A stretch of DNA of 64,000 nucleotides from Mesaphorura yosii (taxonomy: Eukaryota; Arthropoda; Collembola; Poduromorpha; Tullbergiidae): contig WIXG01000340.1 of assembly GCA_009869945.1 (NCBI GenBank), positions 19,287-83,286 of the forward strand. Direction: 5' to 3'. The notes under the pieces were generated by a model that searched no databases, had not been told where the DNA came from, and was given only the letters and a program-made list of their open reading frames with translations. Made by a program: the position numbers and the translations under genes. Positions 1 to 11,322 of this stretch are shown one piece after another (position 1 is the stretch's first letter; every line of letters starts with the position of its first letter).

Positions 1-643
1 GGCGTTCGCGGCGTATCCAATTTTGTCTCCCGAGCAAGTGCTCATCTACGGAGCCACTGAAGAGGAGCTTTGGGGCTACATTCACTTCTGGGCGTTCATC
101 GGGCACGCAGTTGGAATCGAAGACCGGTTCAACGTCTGTCTGCAAAAGAACTTGAGCACGGCTCGTGAATACTTCCGTGACGTGCTGGAAATGTACTTTG
201 TACCGGTACTGTTCGATCTGGACTACGAATCCAAGGTTGTGATGGAAGTCGGAGTGAAGGCAATCATGTCATACTTTCATTTTGTCGACCTGGGCATTGC
301 GCTCCATCGCTTTTGTATCGACATCCTTGACATTGAGTGTCCCAGCGTTCGGCGCGCCATGCCTGCGATAAGCCACGTGTACAACAGCGTGCTGGAACGG
401 ATCGGACGCCCTTTCTCTGAGTTCAACTCAACCAAGGCCGCAATTAACTTTGTGATCAACGGCATGATTCAAGTGTCAACGTTGAAATACTTCAATTTGA
501 ACACATTGATCCCGAAGAATTTCAGGGAGGGACTTCTGGCGCTCGAGTGGGAGATACTCCGAACAAGTGACGTGTACTGGAATGAGAGTGCAAACTGCGA
601 GACGGAGACAAACCAAAACAGTATTTACAGTATACGCCGATAA
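1..643 (+). CDS. mpaB/rubber-oxygenase-like (DUF2236) protein, C-terminal part
   Basis: The frame is open to the left edge, so this is the 3' part of a longer gene; no ATG start lies in the window. The sequence reads from a YPILSPEQ segment through IYGATEEELWGYIHFWAFIG and GIEDRFNVC to a TAA at 641-643. The HFWAFIGHAVGIEDRFN block is what I recognise from ER-bound oxygenase mpaB / latex-clearing-type (DUF2236) proteins, which are haem-dependent oxygenases in bacteria and fungi. The animal members have no settled function. Two hydrophobic helical stretches (around 180-300 and 440-500) fit the all-helical fold. A polyadenylation signal lies at 687-692. The family call is from memory of the motif; the exact substrate is unknown. 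Confidence 0.7.
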   Translation, partial: AFAAYPILSPEQVLIYGATEEELWGYIHFWAFIGHAVGIEDRFNVCLQKNLSTAREYFRDVLEMYFVPVLFDLDYESKVVMEVGVKAIMSYFHFVDLGIALHRFCIDILDIECPSVRRAMPAISHVYNSVLERIGRPFSEFNSTKAAINFVINGMIQVSTLKYFNLNTLIPKNFREGLLALEWEILRTSDVYWNESANCETETNQNSIYSIRR

Positions 644-686
644 GAATTTTAGTCAATAGACAATTAACCAATAATTGTACTCAATC

Positions 687-692
687 AATAAA
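687..692 (+). terminator. AATAAA polyadenylation signal of the mpaB-like gene
   Basis: AATAAA starts 44 bases after the TAA stop of the first gene. Confidence 0.6.
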
Positions 693-910
693 ATTAGTTT
701 GACTGAACTAATAACCTGTTGTTTACTACATTCAACAGGATCACGAAATTCAAAAGACTTCCCGCAAAAATCCCCAAGTATGGCTTTTCACCGGTATGAT
801 TTTCTTTTCGGTGAGCACATTTCTACCGTTCTAATATGAAGATTTTGCCTTTCTTTAAAGTAGCCACTGTTTCGTTTTAAAAGAGTTTAGTACCAACACC
901 AACCAACAAT

Positions 911-926
911 ACTACTACTACTACTA
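911..926. repeat. (ACT)n microsatellite
   Basis: About five uninterrupted ACT units. Confidence 0.8.
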
Positions 927-1974
927 GTTGGCTTTAAAAGTCGGCCAACGGATAAACAGAGCAGCAGCATTGAAATTGAAACACTAACCTTCATTAATAA
1001 TCCTGTGAATACTCACATCACAACAATACAATGCAATGTAGCGTAAAAATGTGCAAGACCCAAGAATGCGAATTAAAGCATGACATTGACGTCCGACGTG
1101 TTTACCTCGTGCGTCCTTGAGAGTCACATTGTTCAAGAACGTCGTGTTCAAAGTACAAGAGCACTGGGCCCATTATTGTAATAGTAATAATTATTACCTG
1201 CTTACCTGCTTCTGCTTCAATAATAGCCATTCCATTCGCATTCGAGTAGACCTTCTATAAATACATACTAGACAAAGCCAAAGCCATAGCACAAGGATTA
1301 TGCAATGAACCGACCCTCTTCTGTGGAGGAAATCGCAGCGTGGCCGAATTTGATGGCATGATTCTTTGGACGCGGAAAACTAATCATTAGCTGCTCGGAT
1401 TCCAAGAAGACAGGTTCAATTTTCCGTGTAGTGCACTGCGCATACTCAAGACGCCGAGTTTTAATCCTTCATCCTGGGTTCCGTTCCAGATCCAGTTTCT
1501 GTCCTCAGTCTTATTCTTGTTCCTTATTCGCCTTCTGGCGTAAATTGTGTATACACGCACGCATGCCTGCACGAACGGGTGCGAGTGCGACTTTGATTGA
1601 CGTGACTCTTGTCCGGTGAGACAATAATCCTCAGATTCTTCTATTCTTCATCCTTCTTCTGGCAGCTCTTCCATTAGGCTGAGAAGACTGAGACCGAGGC
1701 CACGGAGGCTGAGTCCACAGTCTACGGCCTAAGGGACTATTGGCATTGACAACTTTACAACTTGCAGCCTCATTATTGTGTTCGGTGTTCTGTCTCGTGC
1801 ATTCAAATTCCAATAATTCCAGTTAGTTTCTTGTGAGAACTGTCTCGAAAGCGTGAGCCAATCAGTCGTGTTTTGCTGCTTGCGGTTCGATTCATCCGTG
1901 AGGTGTTGGATTCGTGTAATCTCCGTCTTCAGCAGGGACAGGTGCCACGGTAAAGTTAAAAGTGCGACTTTGCC

Positions 1975-2238
1975 ATGCAGGAAATGGAGACGCCATCTCC
2001 ATCGAGAAACGATGACCAGCAGGAGTCAACGGCCGCTGCTGTGCTGAATGGAAACCCGTCGGACGGGCTTCGCAATGGAGTCAATTGCCATGGACACGTC
2101 GGCGAAGTCGTTGTGAATACAGAAACGGAAGCTGGGGACGGCGTCCGTGGGCAGGGACAAGGCCCGGCCGGCGAAAGGGGAAAGGCTGCTCCTACTGCAG
2201 GAAACCCGGATTCGGGGTCGAGTTCATGCTTTGAAACG
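1975..2238 (+). CDS. Orphan first coding exon, low-complexity N-terminus
   Basis: An ATG at 1975 opens 88 codons without a stop, ending at a good donor (ACG|GTGAGT at 2239) in phase 0. The peptide starts MQEMETPSPSRNDDQQES and continues rich in Gly, Asn, Asp, Pro and Ser, with no domain. Such disordered starts are common in kinases, transcription factors and channels. I found no matching phase-0 second exon nearby: the next plus-strand gene (FAAH at 3225) has its own start and frame. Either the partner exon lies beyond a long intron, perhaps outside the window, or this is a short protein ending VS at 2247. The coding call rests on base composition, start and donor only. Confidence 0.4.
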
Positions 2239-3224
2239 GTGAGTTAAAGTCAAATCAGCGTTTGCATCTCCTAAACTTTGCCCTCATCCGTCGTGGATTT
2301 TTTTTCAAATGCTTTGAGCTTTAAAGCCATTCCATTTATTGAATTTTCTTCCAAGTAGTGGTTTACCAAACTCAAAGGTGTATGGTGGGGTGCTCATCTT
2401 TAATGAGAAGAAAGGTGAACATGTGACTTCATGCTTTAATCAACTGAAATTCGCGACGCTTGATTCCTGGCTTTGTGACCGGTTAAGATCGCGACTGAGG
2501 CACGCGTACGCGTGCGCTTGCAAATTGCAAATATTTACTTCATGCGTTATCGTTTATAATTCTCTCGGGCATAGCATTTCGCAGTTTTGCTTTCTGTTAA
2601 CATTACCTCATTGTTCCAACAGTTCTGAATGGAACGGCTGAGACTGAACTCGTTCTCGATTGCGACTGCGATTCCAAAACCACCGACCATAGACCAGAGC
2701 CACTGGCTTCTGCTGAGCAACATGAATACGACAATACGAGTGAATACGCGTACGAAACAGTCGACCGTCGGTTTGACCTCCTTTATGTAATGGGCCCGGC
2801 CCGGCTCTGGCTCTATTATGTTCTGCAATTCCGCGTGTGCAAAAATAAACCCAACTCATAACCATGCGCCTGTTCGAGTCGAGTGTCGAGTATGCTGGAT
2901 ACGGTTTTAGGTTACAGTTTATCGCACTTATTGCTTATTGCCATTGCGCTAAGTCATGCACAATCAAAACATTTCGCTATTTCGCTATTGAATTTCGTAT
3001 GATATGTGCGATGAGCAGTGTGTAATGTGACTGTGACTGACTATGACTTTTGTCATTCGCTGCTTGCAAAAGTTCAAATGTCCACATTAGATTACAGCTT
3101 CCTGGTCAAAGTCAAGTCAAGTCAGTCGAGTGGTTTCGCATTGGCATTTTATCATGCTTTGACGTTAGAGTTGAGAGCTAAATTAAAGCTCTGAGAAATC
3201 AATCTGTGATATTTCTCTGTGAGG
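2239..3224 (+). other. Intron or intergenic stretch before the first FAAH gene
   Basis: No recognisable gene. It is AT-richer than the flanking exons. Short antisense ORFs between 2547 and 2865 have no domain and were left out. Confidence 0.5.
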
Positions 3225-5784
3225 ATGAGTTGGAAATCATATTTTGGTGCGTCTGGCGCTGGTGCCAGCACCGCCAATTGCTGCAATAGCGTATACACCG
3301 TCGTTTTTACGAGCTTAGTCGCATTTGTGATATATTTCTTCCGCCCTCTTATCTCTTCCTTTTCCGTAAGGCCTCTCAAACCGCCAAAGTGCCATGCTGG
3401 ACTAATTTTAAGACTTCATTCGTTCTTTTTCAGGAGCGACGCCGCCTCAAGAAGATTCTGGCCAAAAAACATCATGAACGCGCTCTCGAATTGGCCCGGC
3501 TTCAATCTCTCTACAAACTCGAGGGCAACAGCGCCTTGCAGGACATTCTCGCTCTCAGCTGGGCCGAACTGGTCCAGGGGCTTCAGTCCAGACGCCTGAC
3601 GGCCGTGCAGGTGCTCGAGGCCCACATCGCCAAGGCGCTCGATGTGAACGCGACATTCAATTCCGTGACAGACTTCATTCCACAAGCACACGAATGGGCA
3701 AGGAAACTCGACGCCTTGCCATTCGCCAAGGGACCACTCCACGGTATTCCAATTTGCATCAAGGACGATACGAATGTGGAGGGCATGGACGCTACGCACG
3801 GGTTCGTGAAGCGGTTGTACAAGCCAGCGAAGGAGTCGGCAGTGATCGTGAAGATTTTGCAGGATTTGGGAGCGGTTCCATTCTGCAAGACGAATGTGCC
3901 TCAAACTCTTTTCACGTAAGTTCATAATATGGCAGGTTGCTTGAATATAGTTTAGCACTGCAGCTCTGTTATCTTCATCTAGGTACGGAAGTGACAATCC
4001 GATATTTGGAACCACGGGCAGTGCGGTTAATCCCAAGCTGAGTCCTGGCGGTTCGAGCTCTGGAACGGGGTCACTGGTGGGGTCGCACGGATGCATGTTT
4101 GGTGAGTCGAGTCTTTTCTTTGTCCTTGGCCAGATCGGCCTCAGACCTCGGAACATAACAGCACGGCAGACGTGCTTGAATTAAAGCAATAAGTCAATCT
4201 GGTTTCACATTTCAGGCACTGGAACCGATATCGGTGGAAGTCTGAGGATCCCAGCACACTTTAACGGTGTCTCGTCCATCAAACCGACCGCTAGAAGAAT
4301 AAGGTAAATGACACAATACAAGAGAAAACAGAATTGTACAACTGAAAAATAGTCTGCCTAATTTTTCTATTTTTAATTTAGTGACAAAGGTCTCGAGTCT
4401 TCGCTCCCGAACATAGTCGGATGTAAGTAAAGTTCAGGACGGTGTCGTTTGTAATTTCTTTTAATACGCAGATAATATTCTGGGAATGAAAGTTATCGGA
4501 AGAGAGTGTTATTAGAATTGGTGTCTGTTGTTTTAGTGAGACCATGCATGGGAATAATCGGCCGAACCCCAACCGTCGTTGCGTCCGTCTTCCAGCACCT
4601 CGCCGACCACAAACGGCAGCTGGCTTACGATCCTTTGGTGTATCCAGTGACCTGGGATGCGGAGGTAAGCGTACATGTGCACAGTGCGTAAAATTTAAAG
4701 TAGCTCCAGTGCAATTTTGACACAACCTTTTCCCTAAGGCATTTAAATCTACAAAGAAGCTTCGGATTGGGTACTTCACGAACATTCCGTTCTTTCCTCC
4801 ACTCGGCGACACTGAAGACGTTGTTCTCAATGCGAAGGCGGCGCTTGAGTCAATGGGTCATACGCTGGTCCCATTTTCTATGCCGGACGGATTCAAGTAC
4901 ATGAATTTGTTCACAAGATTTCTGCTCGCAGACCGGTCCCAGTTTTTCGTAAAGTGCTGGTAAGTTTTCAAAGCCAAAAGCGCGAAAGACCAACCAACAA
5001 CCAAGCTTAATCTCAATACGTGTCTGGGCGTGTACAGGAAAGGTGAAGACATTGCAAAGGGCGTTTTCTTCGTGTGGCTTGGCTCCAAAATCCCGTTGTG
5101 GGTCCAGAGGATCGCCTCGCGCCTGATGAAGATCAGAATGCTGTCATGCATGTATTCTACGCGTATGGCGTCCATGTTCGGAGCGTGTGCAGAAACGTCG
5201 CAGGACCTCTGGAAGGCAGAGGGAGAAAAGAAGGCTTTACTCGAGCAGGTGCTGGCGGAGTGGCAGCGCCTGGAGCTGGACACGGTTCTGTGCCCGATTT
5301 TCCCATTCCCTGCACCGCCCGCGGATTATCCCGGCCTTCTTCCGAGTAAGGAAACCGACGTTTAGTTAATGCCTTCCGTCTTTTAGGTTTTTGCTGACCT
5401 GTAATCGTATTCCAGCTGCTGTATGTTATTCCGCCATCTGGAACCTGGTCGACTTCCCTGCCGGCGTTGTCCCATTCGGGCACGAGTCCGGGAAGAAGCT
5501 GGACGCGTACAATCACGAAGGCGATATAGCGTTGAAGCTGGCTCTGAAGGTGCGTCTACGTCGCTAACTTAAAGTACCGTTTTCCCAACAAGGAGTCCGT
5601 TTTTCTCAGTTGCAATAGCAGATATTTTATTTGGACCGATTTATTGAATTGTTTACAGGGTGCGAAGGAGTCCGTCGGTTCTCCGATCGCGGTCCAAGTC
5701 GTAGGCTTGCCATTCAAGGAGGAGGTCGTTTTGCGTGTGATGCAGGAGCTCGAGCAGTACAAAGCCGGCCAGAAGAAGAAATAA
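3225..5784 (+). CDS. Fatty-acid amide hydrolase 1-like, copy A (10 exons, 595 aa)
   Basis: Amidase-signature serine hydrolase, likely a membrane-bound enzyme splitting fatty-acid amides such as N-acylethanolamines. Exons: 3225-3365, 3434-3915, 3983-4101, 4216-4303, 4382-4422, 4537-4664, 4739-4959, 5038-5345, 5416-5549, 5659-5784; all junctions are GT-AG and keep frame. An N-terminal membrane segment lies at residues 24-41, as in FAAH1. The Ser-Ser-Lys triad is complete: Lys157 (GIPICIKDD), Ser232 (SPGGSSSGTG) and nucleophile Ser256 (GTDIGGSLRIPAHF). The spacings of 75 and 24 residues equal those of rat FAAH (142/217/241). The second-serine motif reads GGSSSGTG instead of the classical GGSSGGE. 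Length is close to vertebrate FAAH (579). It is tandem with copy B, 663 bases downstream, and AATAAA lies at 5928-5933. Substrate is inferred from the family only. Confidence 0.93.
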
Positions 5785-6447
5785 GAAGCAAAAGAACGTC
5801 TTAATTTTGAATTATTCGATTTAGGGACTTTCTTGTCGTGTTCTGTATGTAAGAACAAAATGCAAATGCACAATGCATATGAAAAGAGTTTTAATCATAA
5901 TTTTAATTTCACCCACAAGAATCGACCAATAAAGCTACCATTTTACTTTGTTTCACGCACCAACTTGGCCCCAACGCGTAGCCTAACTGTATCTTCGTCT
6001 TTCATAATGCACTGAGACGTAGTTCCTCTTTCCTTTAATGACTTCGACGCAACGGCCCCAAAACCAGTTTTTTGCGAATGCTTAATTCCCAATCTCTGAC
6101 CATTAACCATACACAATATACATGTGAATTGGCATTACGTGGGATCGCAAATGTCATGTACCACGAGAGAAGAGAGGAAGGAAGGCGAAGGAAGTTGCAA
6201 TTTGTTAAGACGCGAATGAGAATGTGATGCAAAAAACTTTCGAAATGTTAAGTAGAGTTAATGCAGAAGTATTTACGTAAGAGACAGACAGTCAGCTCAG
6301 TTTTGGTTTCGAAATTGTGCTCTTCTCGTCTGCGAGCAAAATATACAGTTCAGTTCAACACAAATTTTGGAGCTCATTGTTTTTAAATGGGGCATTCCAA
6401 GTAATTCTGTTCTTTAGTTGAGAGTGCCGTGAGTAGTGAGTTCCACA
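5785..6447 (+). other. Intergenic spacer between tandem FAAH genes
   Basis: Contains the 3' UTR of copy A (AATAAA at 5928-5933) and the presumed promoter of copy B. No gene seen. Confidence 0.6.
5928..5933 (+). terminator. AATAAA polyadenylation signal of FAAH copy A
   Basis: AATAAA starts 144 bases after the stop codon at 5782-5784. Confidence 0.6.
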
Positions 6448-8639
6448 ATGTGTTGTTCTGTCTTGGCCGGGATCGTGGCCCTCGGGCTCCCCTTCGTCCT
6501 TTTCAATGGCTTCTGGGTATTTGATTACCGCTTGATGATCGTGTTTACGACCGTCGCAGGTTGGATCGTGCATTTCGCCATCGGAAAAGGGAGAGAGTAC
6601 TTCGAATACCTGCGACTTCAGCGTCTTACTCAGCAAAAGCAACGGGAGCGAGCAGCGCAGCTCCAAATATTGAAGAGCCAATACCCTTTGACTCCAGCCA
6701 AGCAGGCGCTGGTCAAAACACCTCCAACGGAGCTCATCGCCTACCTCCAATCTCGGCAGCTCAAGGCCGTCGAAGTGTTTCAGGCGTTCCTCGCCAAGAC
6801 GGTCGTAGCCACAATTGAATTCAATTGCGTAACAGAATTCATTCCTGACTCACGGCTCTGGGCTGAAGCCTTGGACGGTCGGCAGGCAATCAAAGGCCCG
6901 CTTCATGGGTTGCCAATCTGCATCAAGGACGACACGGATGTTGAGGGCATGGACTCGACGCTGGGCTACGCCAAGAATCTGTACAAACCAGCATCCAAAT
7001 CAGCTGTGCTCGTCCAAATCCTGCTCGATCTCGGAGCGGTGCCCATCTGCAAAACAAACGTACCACAGACGCTGGTCTCCTTCGCGAGTGACAACCCCAT
7101 CTTTGGAGAGACGGTCAATTGCCTAAACACGGCACTAGCGCCGGGTGGCTCGAGCAGTGGGACGGGCTGTTTGGTGGGCTCTGGCGGAGTCGTATTTGGT
7201 AATAAAAGATGCGGATTTTCCCTTGTCTTAGAAGTCAAGCGTATTTCCTTCAGTTTCTGTAATTAAACGTATTCTTATAAAGGAACTGGGTCCGATATTG
7301 GCGGCTCGGGTCGAATTCCAGCTCACTTTAATGGTATTTGTTCCATCAAGCCAACTTCTAATCGAATTAGTGCAAAAGGAATGAACCAAGCAACTCCAAA
7401 TTGCATAGGATGTAAGTTCCGCGATTTCAGGCTGACACAACTTACGCTATGGAAGCCGATAGCTTAATCGCATTTTTACTTCTATAACCTAGTGTAATGT
7501 TAATAGTCTTCTCGTGTGCTGGTGTGGAATATTGTCTATATTGTGATATTCACAGTGGTCGGTGTTCCAGCAATATTTTCTACACACGCTGCCATGCTGG
7601 CGTACGTTTTCCAGACACTGACAGAAGAGAACCGACAAAATGCTTACGATCCTCTGGCGCTTCCCATTCCGTGGAATTCACAGGTACACGAATTCCTGCT
7701 TTAGCTGCTTTTGTGTGCCAGTAACTGAAGGAGTGAACAATCAACATCTTTCATTCGCAGATTTTCGAGTCTCGTCGAAAACTCCGAATCGGATTCTTCA
7801 CAAACTTGTCCTTCTTCCCACTGATGGGCGACACGGAGCAGGTCGTGCTCGCCGCGAAATCTGCTCTGGAATTCAAAGGACACACGCTTGTCTCTTTCCC
7901 CATCAAAAACGACTACAACCTCGCCAAAATCATGGGAGACCTCGCCAACTCCGACACTGGTCGATATTTGCGGGGTTCCCTGTACGGGGAAAGCCTCTCA
8001 AGCGCTGTCCGGATGCTGTACCAAGTCATCCACATGCCGTACCTGCTACGCAAAGCCATTTCGCTCGTGTTCAAGCTGAATCTTCTGCCTTCCTTCCTGC
8101 AATCGCCTCGCGCGCCATTTTGTTTCGATGCAGGCCTCGATTTGAGGGAAACCACACAGCTTTGGGATTGCATGGGCCAGCGGCAGCTGTTTATCAACGA
8201 TGTTCTGCAGAGAATGAAAGCAGAGTCCATCGATTGCCTGCTCTGCCCAGCATTTCCCTTCGCAGCGCCAAAGCTGGATGTGCCTAAGCATTTGGTCGTT
8301 GCGGTCATTTACTGCATGCTCTGGAATCTTTGTGATTTCCCGGCGGGGGTCGTGAAATTCGGCAAGGAGTCGGGGACGGGCATCAGGAACTTCAAGGACG
8401 ACGGTGACATATTGCTGAGAATCGCGAAGAAGGTAAGGCGAATTCATTCTTCAAACCGCTGCGCTGACAAACAAGCAGCTCCTCTCAAAGCAAGTATTTA
8501 TTGATTTCAGGGACTCAAAGAGTCAGCTGGTATGCCAATCGGAGTTCAAATAGTTGGAAAGCCATATCAAGAGGAGATGGTGCTTCGGGTGCTGAAGGAG
8601 CTTGATGAGTTTAATAGTGTCAATAATGAATCTAAATAA
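6448..8639 (+). CDS. Fatty-acid amide hydrolase 1-like, copy B (5 exons, 602 aa)
   Basis: Paralogue of copy A. Exons: 6448-7198, 7283-7411, 7556-7683, 7761-8432, 8511-8639. Two hydrophobic N-terminal stretches (about residues 4-22 and 30-45) precede the amidase domain. Triad: Lys160, Ser235, Ser259 (GSDIGGSGRIPAHF), again spaced 75 and 24. Several introns of copy A are missing: its first coding segment is one 751-base exon covering exons 1-3 of copy A, and exon 4 covers exons 7-9. The exon homologous to exon 6 of copy A is also exactly 128 bases. This copy has therefore lost introns, or copies A and C have gained them. AATAAA (8635-8640) overlaps the stop codon. The intact triad suggests an active enzyme; substrate is unknown. 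Confidence 0.92.
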
Positions 8640-8640
8640 A
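8635..8640 (+). terminator. AATAAA overlapping the FAAH copy B stop codon
   Basis: AATAAA spans the TAA at 8637-8639. If it is used, the 3' UTR would be very short. Confidence 0.5.
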
Positions 8641-9585
8641 AGCATCCAACGCTCCTCACTCGATGACCTCAGCCTCTGATGTGCAAGTATGGACCTTTAT
8701 TAGTAAATGTGTTACAAGGGACTTAGGAAAAATAGAAAGTGGCATTCGAAGTTTGTGAACTGAGCACATGAATCATCTCGAGCTAATGTACGAATGTTAT
8801 TCGATTAACTAATTGTGGATTTGCGTTTCTAGTTTCTAGTATCCTTTAATCATATTAGCACGTCCCATCACATTCGGCTGAGCCAGTGTTCAGCTGTCGT
8901 TCAGGTTTTGTTGAAATTGCTCAGCTATTGACGTGTTTGGCGTCATTGGCGTGCACTAACATGCTTTCCATGGAACAATCGATCAATGGCAGCTGCAATC
9001 TTGCAATGGTGTCAGTGTCATCGTCATCAGGATCGTGTATCGTGTCGCCGTAATCGTATCGCGCTATCGCGTGCATTGGCCAGGCCACAATGATTTGTCT
9101 TTCGTGAGTCAGGACCACTACGGTCGCCATAGAAATCGACCGGATGGACCTTTGGCAAAGGCAAAGAGCGAAGTAAATTAGCCCACAACCATGACCTTGT
9201 CTTCAATATTAGTCACAATCTGGATCTGGAGTGTGGACGCAGATTTGGCAATGAAATTGCTCAATTAATTTCCATAACCGTGACCAGTACTACCAGAAGA
9301 GAAATTTTCCTAGTTGGGGACAGCATGCAAGGATTGACGTCTGAGAGGGTCGGCGATCGGGCTGCTTTACCACAATGGGCAGAATACCAGAATTTCATCA
9401 ATGGACACGCGATCCCGCCGGATCAATTATGACATTGTAAGCAACAAATTATGAATACGTGGAAATTTTAGGACGACTAACCCGAAGCGAACCAGAGTAC
9501 AATTTTTCCGAGTAAAACTGGACGATCAAAACAAGTTTTCTGGCATTGTCACCAATTACCTGCTCGGGAATCGTTGACAGGAAAA
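8640..9585 (+). other. Intergenic region
   Basis: No recognisable gene. It includes TGTCA/CGTCAT-rich cryptic simple sequence around 8980-9060. Presumed promoter of the secreted-protein gene at 9586. Confidence 0.5.
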
Positions 9586-10400
9586 ATGGTGAAGTCTTCA
9601 GCTTCAACTCAAGCAATCGCGTTGATTCTGGCGCTGATTTGGGTCATTCCGGAAACCAGCGCTCAAGCTCCGACACGCGCCGACATTATCAACTTGCAGA
9701 ATCAAATCAACGGCCTGGCCCTTCTAGAAGGTGAAGGAGAAAATCTTATCACTTCAGCATCCAGGTTATTAATTGCTTATTGCTTCTCGTTCATGTAGAA
9801 AATGACAGAAACGACATTCTCAACCTTTTCGCGTTGTTCGCCGAGTTGGCCGCCTTGGAGGAGCTGCATTATGAGTCTACGCTATCCAATTTCAACACAG
9901 TCTTCAACAATTTGGCTTTTCTGAACGATGCTGTGAGCGCTATGAATACAAGTATCGCGATCCTGGACCTTGCTGTCTTGGAACTGGCCGAGATTGTCGA
10001 AACGATGGAGGTCGCGGTCGCAAAGCTACTGCGGAACAATGAAATCTGGCTCAACAACTTCCGAGTGATTAAGAACATATTTCAGAATGGACTCAAGTTC
10101 CGGGGAACCATCAATTTCGGGACGCCAGTTGGCATTGGAAATTTTTCGCCCCGACCGAGATCCGTGCGAAAACCACTGCGTGCCATCGGCGCAGCTCCTC
10201 GTCTCGGTAAACCAGTTGTACCTGCGGCGCCACAACGACGAGGACGACCAACGGCTTCAGCACGACCGGCCAATAGAAGTGGAACAGGAAGCGGAACTGG
10301 AAGTGGTCCTGGTCCTGTAGCAACTAGGCCTATCAAGGGAAGTGGCGGCGCGGCTTCTGGTGTGGGGAACAGTGGCAAGCCCGGCAGGCAACCAAAGTAA
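9586..10400 (+). CDS. Secreted helical protein with Gly/Pro/Arg-rich tail (2 exons, 248 aa)
   Basis: Not a family I recognise. Exons 9586-9730 and 9799-10400 join across a 68-base GT-AG intron (GAA G|GTGAAG ... TGTAG|AA). The start MVKSSASTQAIALILALIWV is a typical signal peptide, with likely cleavage after ETSA-Q near residue 26. Residues about 33-145 are Leu/Ala/Asn/Glu-rich with heptad-like spacing (AILDLAVLELAEIVETME), suggesting helical bundles or a coiled coil. The last 70 residues are low complexity: basic RPRS/RRGRP segments followed by GTGSGTGSGPGP and GSGGAAS. No cysteine is apparent in the mature part. It could be a matrix, cuticle or silk-like component; that is a guess from composition. 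AATAAA is at 10603-10608. Confidence 0.75.
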
Positions 10401-11322
10401 AGGGTGAAGTGAACCACAGGGTCCAAGCCCGGGTATTCTCGCGTCTCGTACTGTAGTCGATCATCAATATTCTCGTAGGCCTCATCTCACCCAGCATTTT
10501 GTAGTTCTCGAGGAGTTAGTCGAAGGAGCCAAGCCAAGCAGTAGCCCAGCACAAATTATTTTCTTTACAGCAATTCTACTCAATTCTGTCACTTATCATC
10601 TGAATAAATGAAACCAAGACACTTGCACGCTGCCAATTCACACTTTCGCATGTTGTCACATATAATTAGCAATTTATTCCGACCTTAATTCCCATCAAAT
10701 CGTACAAGAATTCGTTCAGTACAATACAATTTGGGTAGAATACGTTCAATACGTCAAAAGTCGTGATTCAATACTAAATTGGCGTTAACTTTGCAGACCC
10801 TTTTGTAAGTTATTCGTTTTTTCGATTTTAGAATCTCCATTCGGGAATTTGCTTGCGAAGAGACGGCTTTTCATGCAATACGTACAATACAGTTTACAGT
10901 TTGCGTAAAATGATAAGAATAGCAGATGTGTTTAGGTACATTCTCAAAAGATTTAAAATTGGATTTCTGAAAGTATTCACAATTATAAGTAAGTTGATTC
11001 GTAATTGGTTATTCTACACAACTAAAAGTAAACTTAATTTATCCTACTCGTGTTGGTGGCATGAAACATGAAACACGTAGACAATGACATAACTCTTCAC
11101 TTTAGTAAATTTACAATTTAAATCATTCTCTTCATCATGGCTAGGCCTAGGCTATGAATATTATAGTGAATAGTGAATAGAGAGACTCTGATTATATAAT
11201 TTACATCTAACATTTAAACATTTAAGTTTTAGTATTTAAATGAATTTCTTCAGTAAAGCGTTTCTTGTCTTGTCTTCTTTCTTCGTGGCATGGCATGGCC
11301 ATAGACATTAAAACCCTAATGA
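10401..11322. other. Intergenic region between convergent genes
   Basis: AT-rich, no gene seen. Holds the 3' UTRs of the secreted protein (+) and of the long LIM isoform (-). Confidence 0.5.
10603..10608 (+). terminator. AATAAA polyadenylation signal
   Basis: Lies 203 bases after the TAA of the secreted helical protein. Confidence 0.5.

Larger units (their letters stand above)
644..1974 (+). other. Intergenic / possible promoter region
   Basis: No supportable gene. It holds the 3' UTR of the mpaB-like gene, a short ACT trinucleotide run at 911-926, and a GC-richer stretch from about 1400 to 1970. The latter is probably the 5' flank or UTR of the exon starting at 1975. Short ORFs here have no recognisable domain. 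Confidence 0.5.

Noticed and set aside
1870-1905. GGTTCGATTC word resembling a tRNA T-loop
   Set aside because: No matching A box or cloverleaf arms at the right distance.
3416-4156. 246-codon minus-strand ORF
   Set aside because: Lies entirely antisense to FAAH copy A exons 2 and 3 and has no domain. It is open only because of the coding composition on the other strand.
7640-8287. 215-codon plus-strand ORF in another frame
   Set aside because: Overlaps FAAH copy B exon 4 out of frame; the FAAH frame carries the family motifs.
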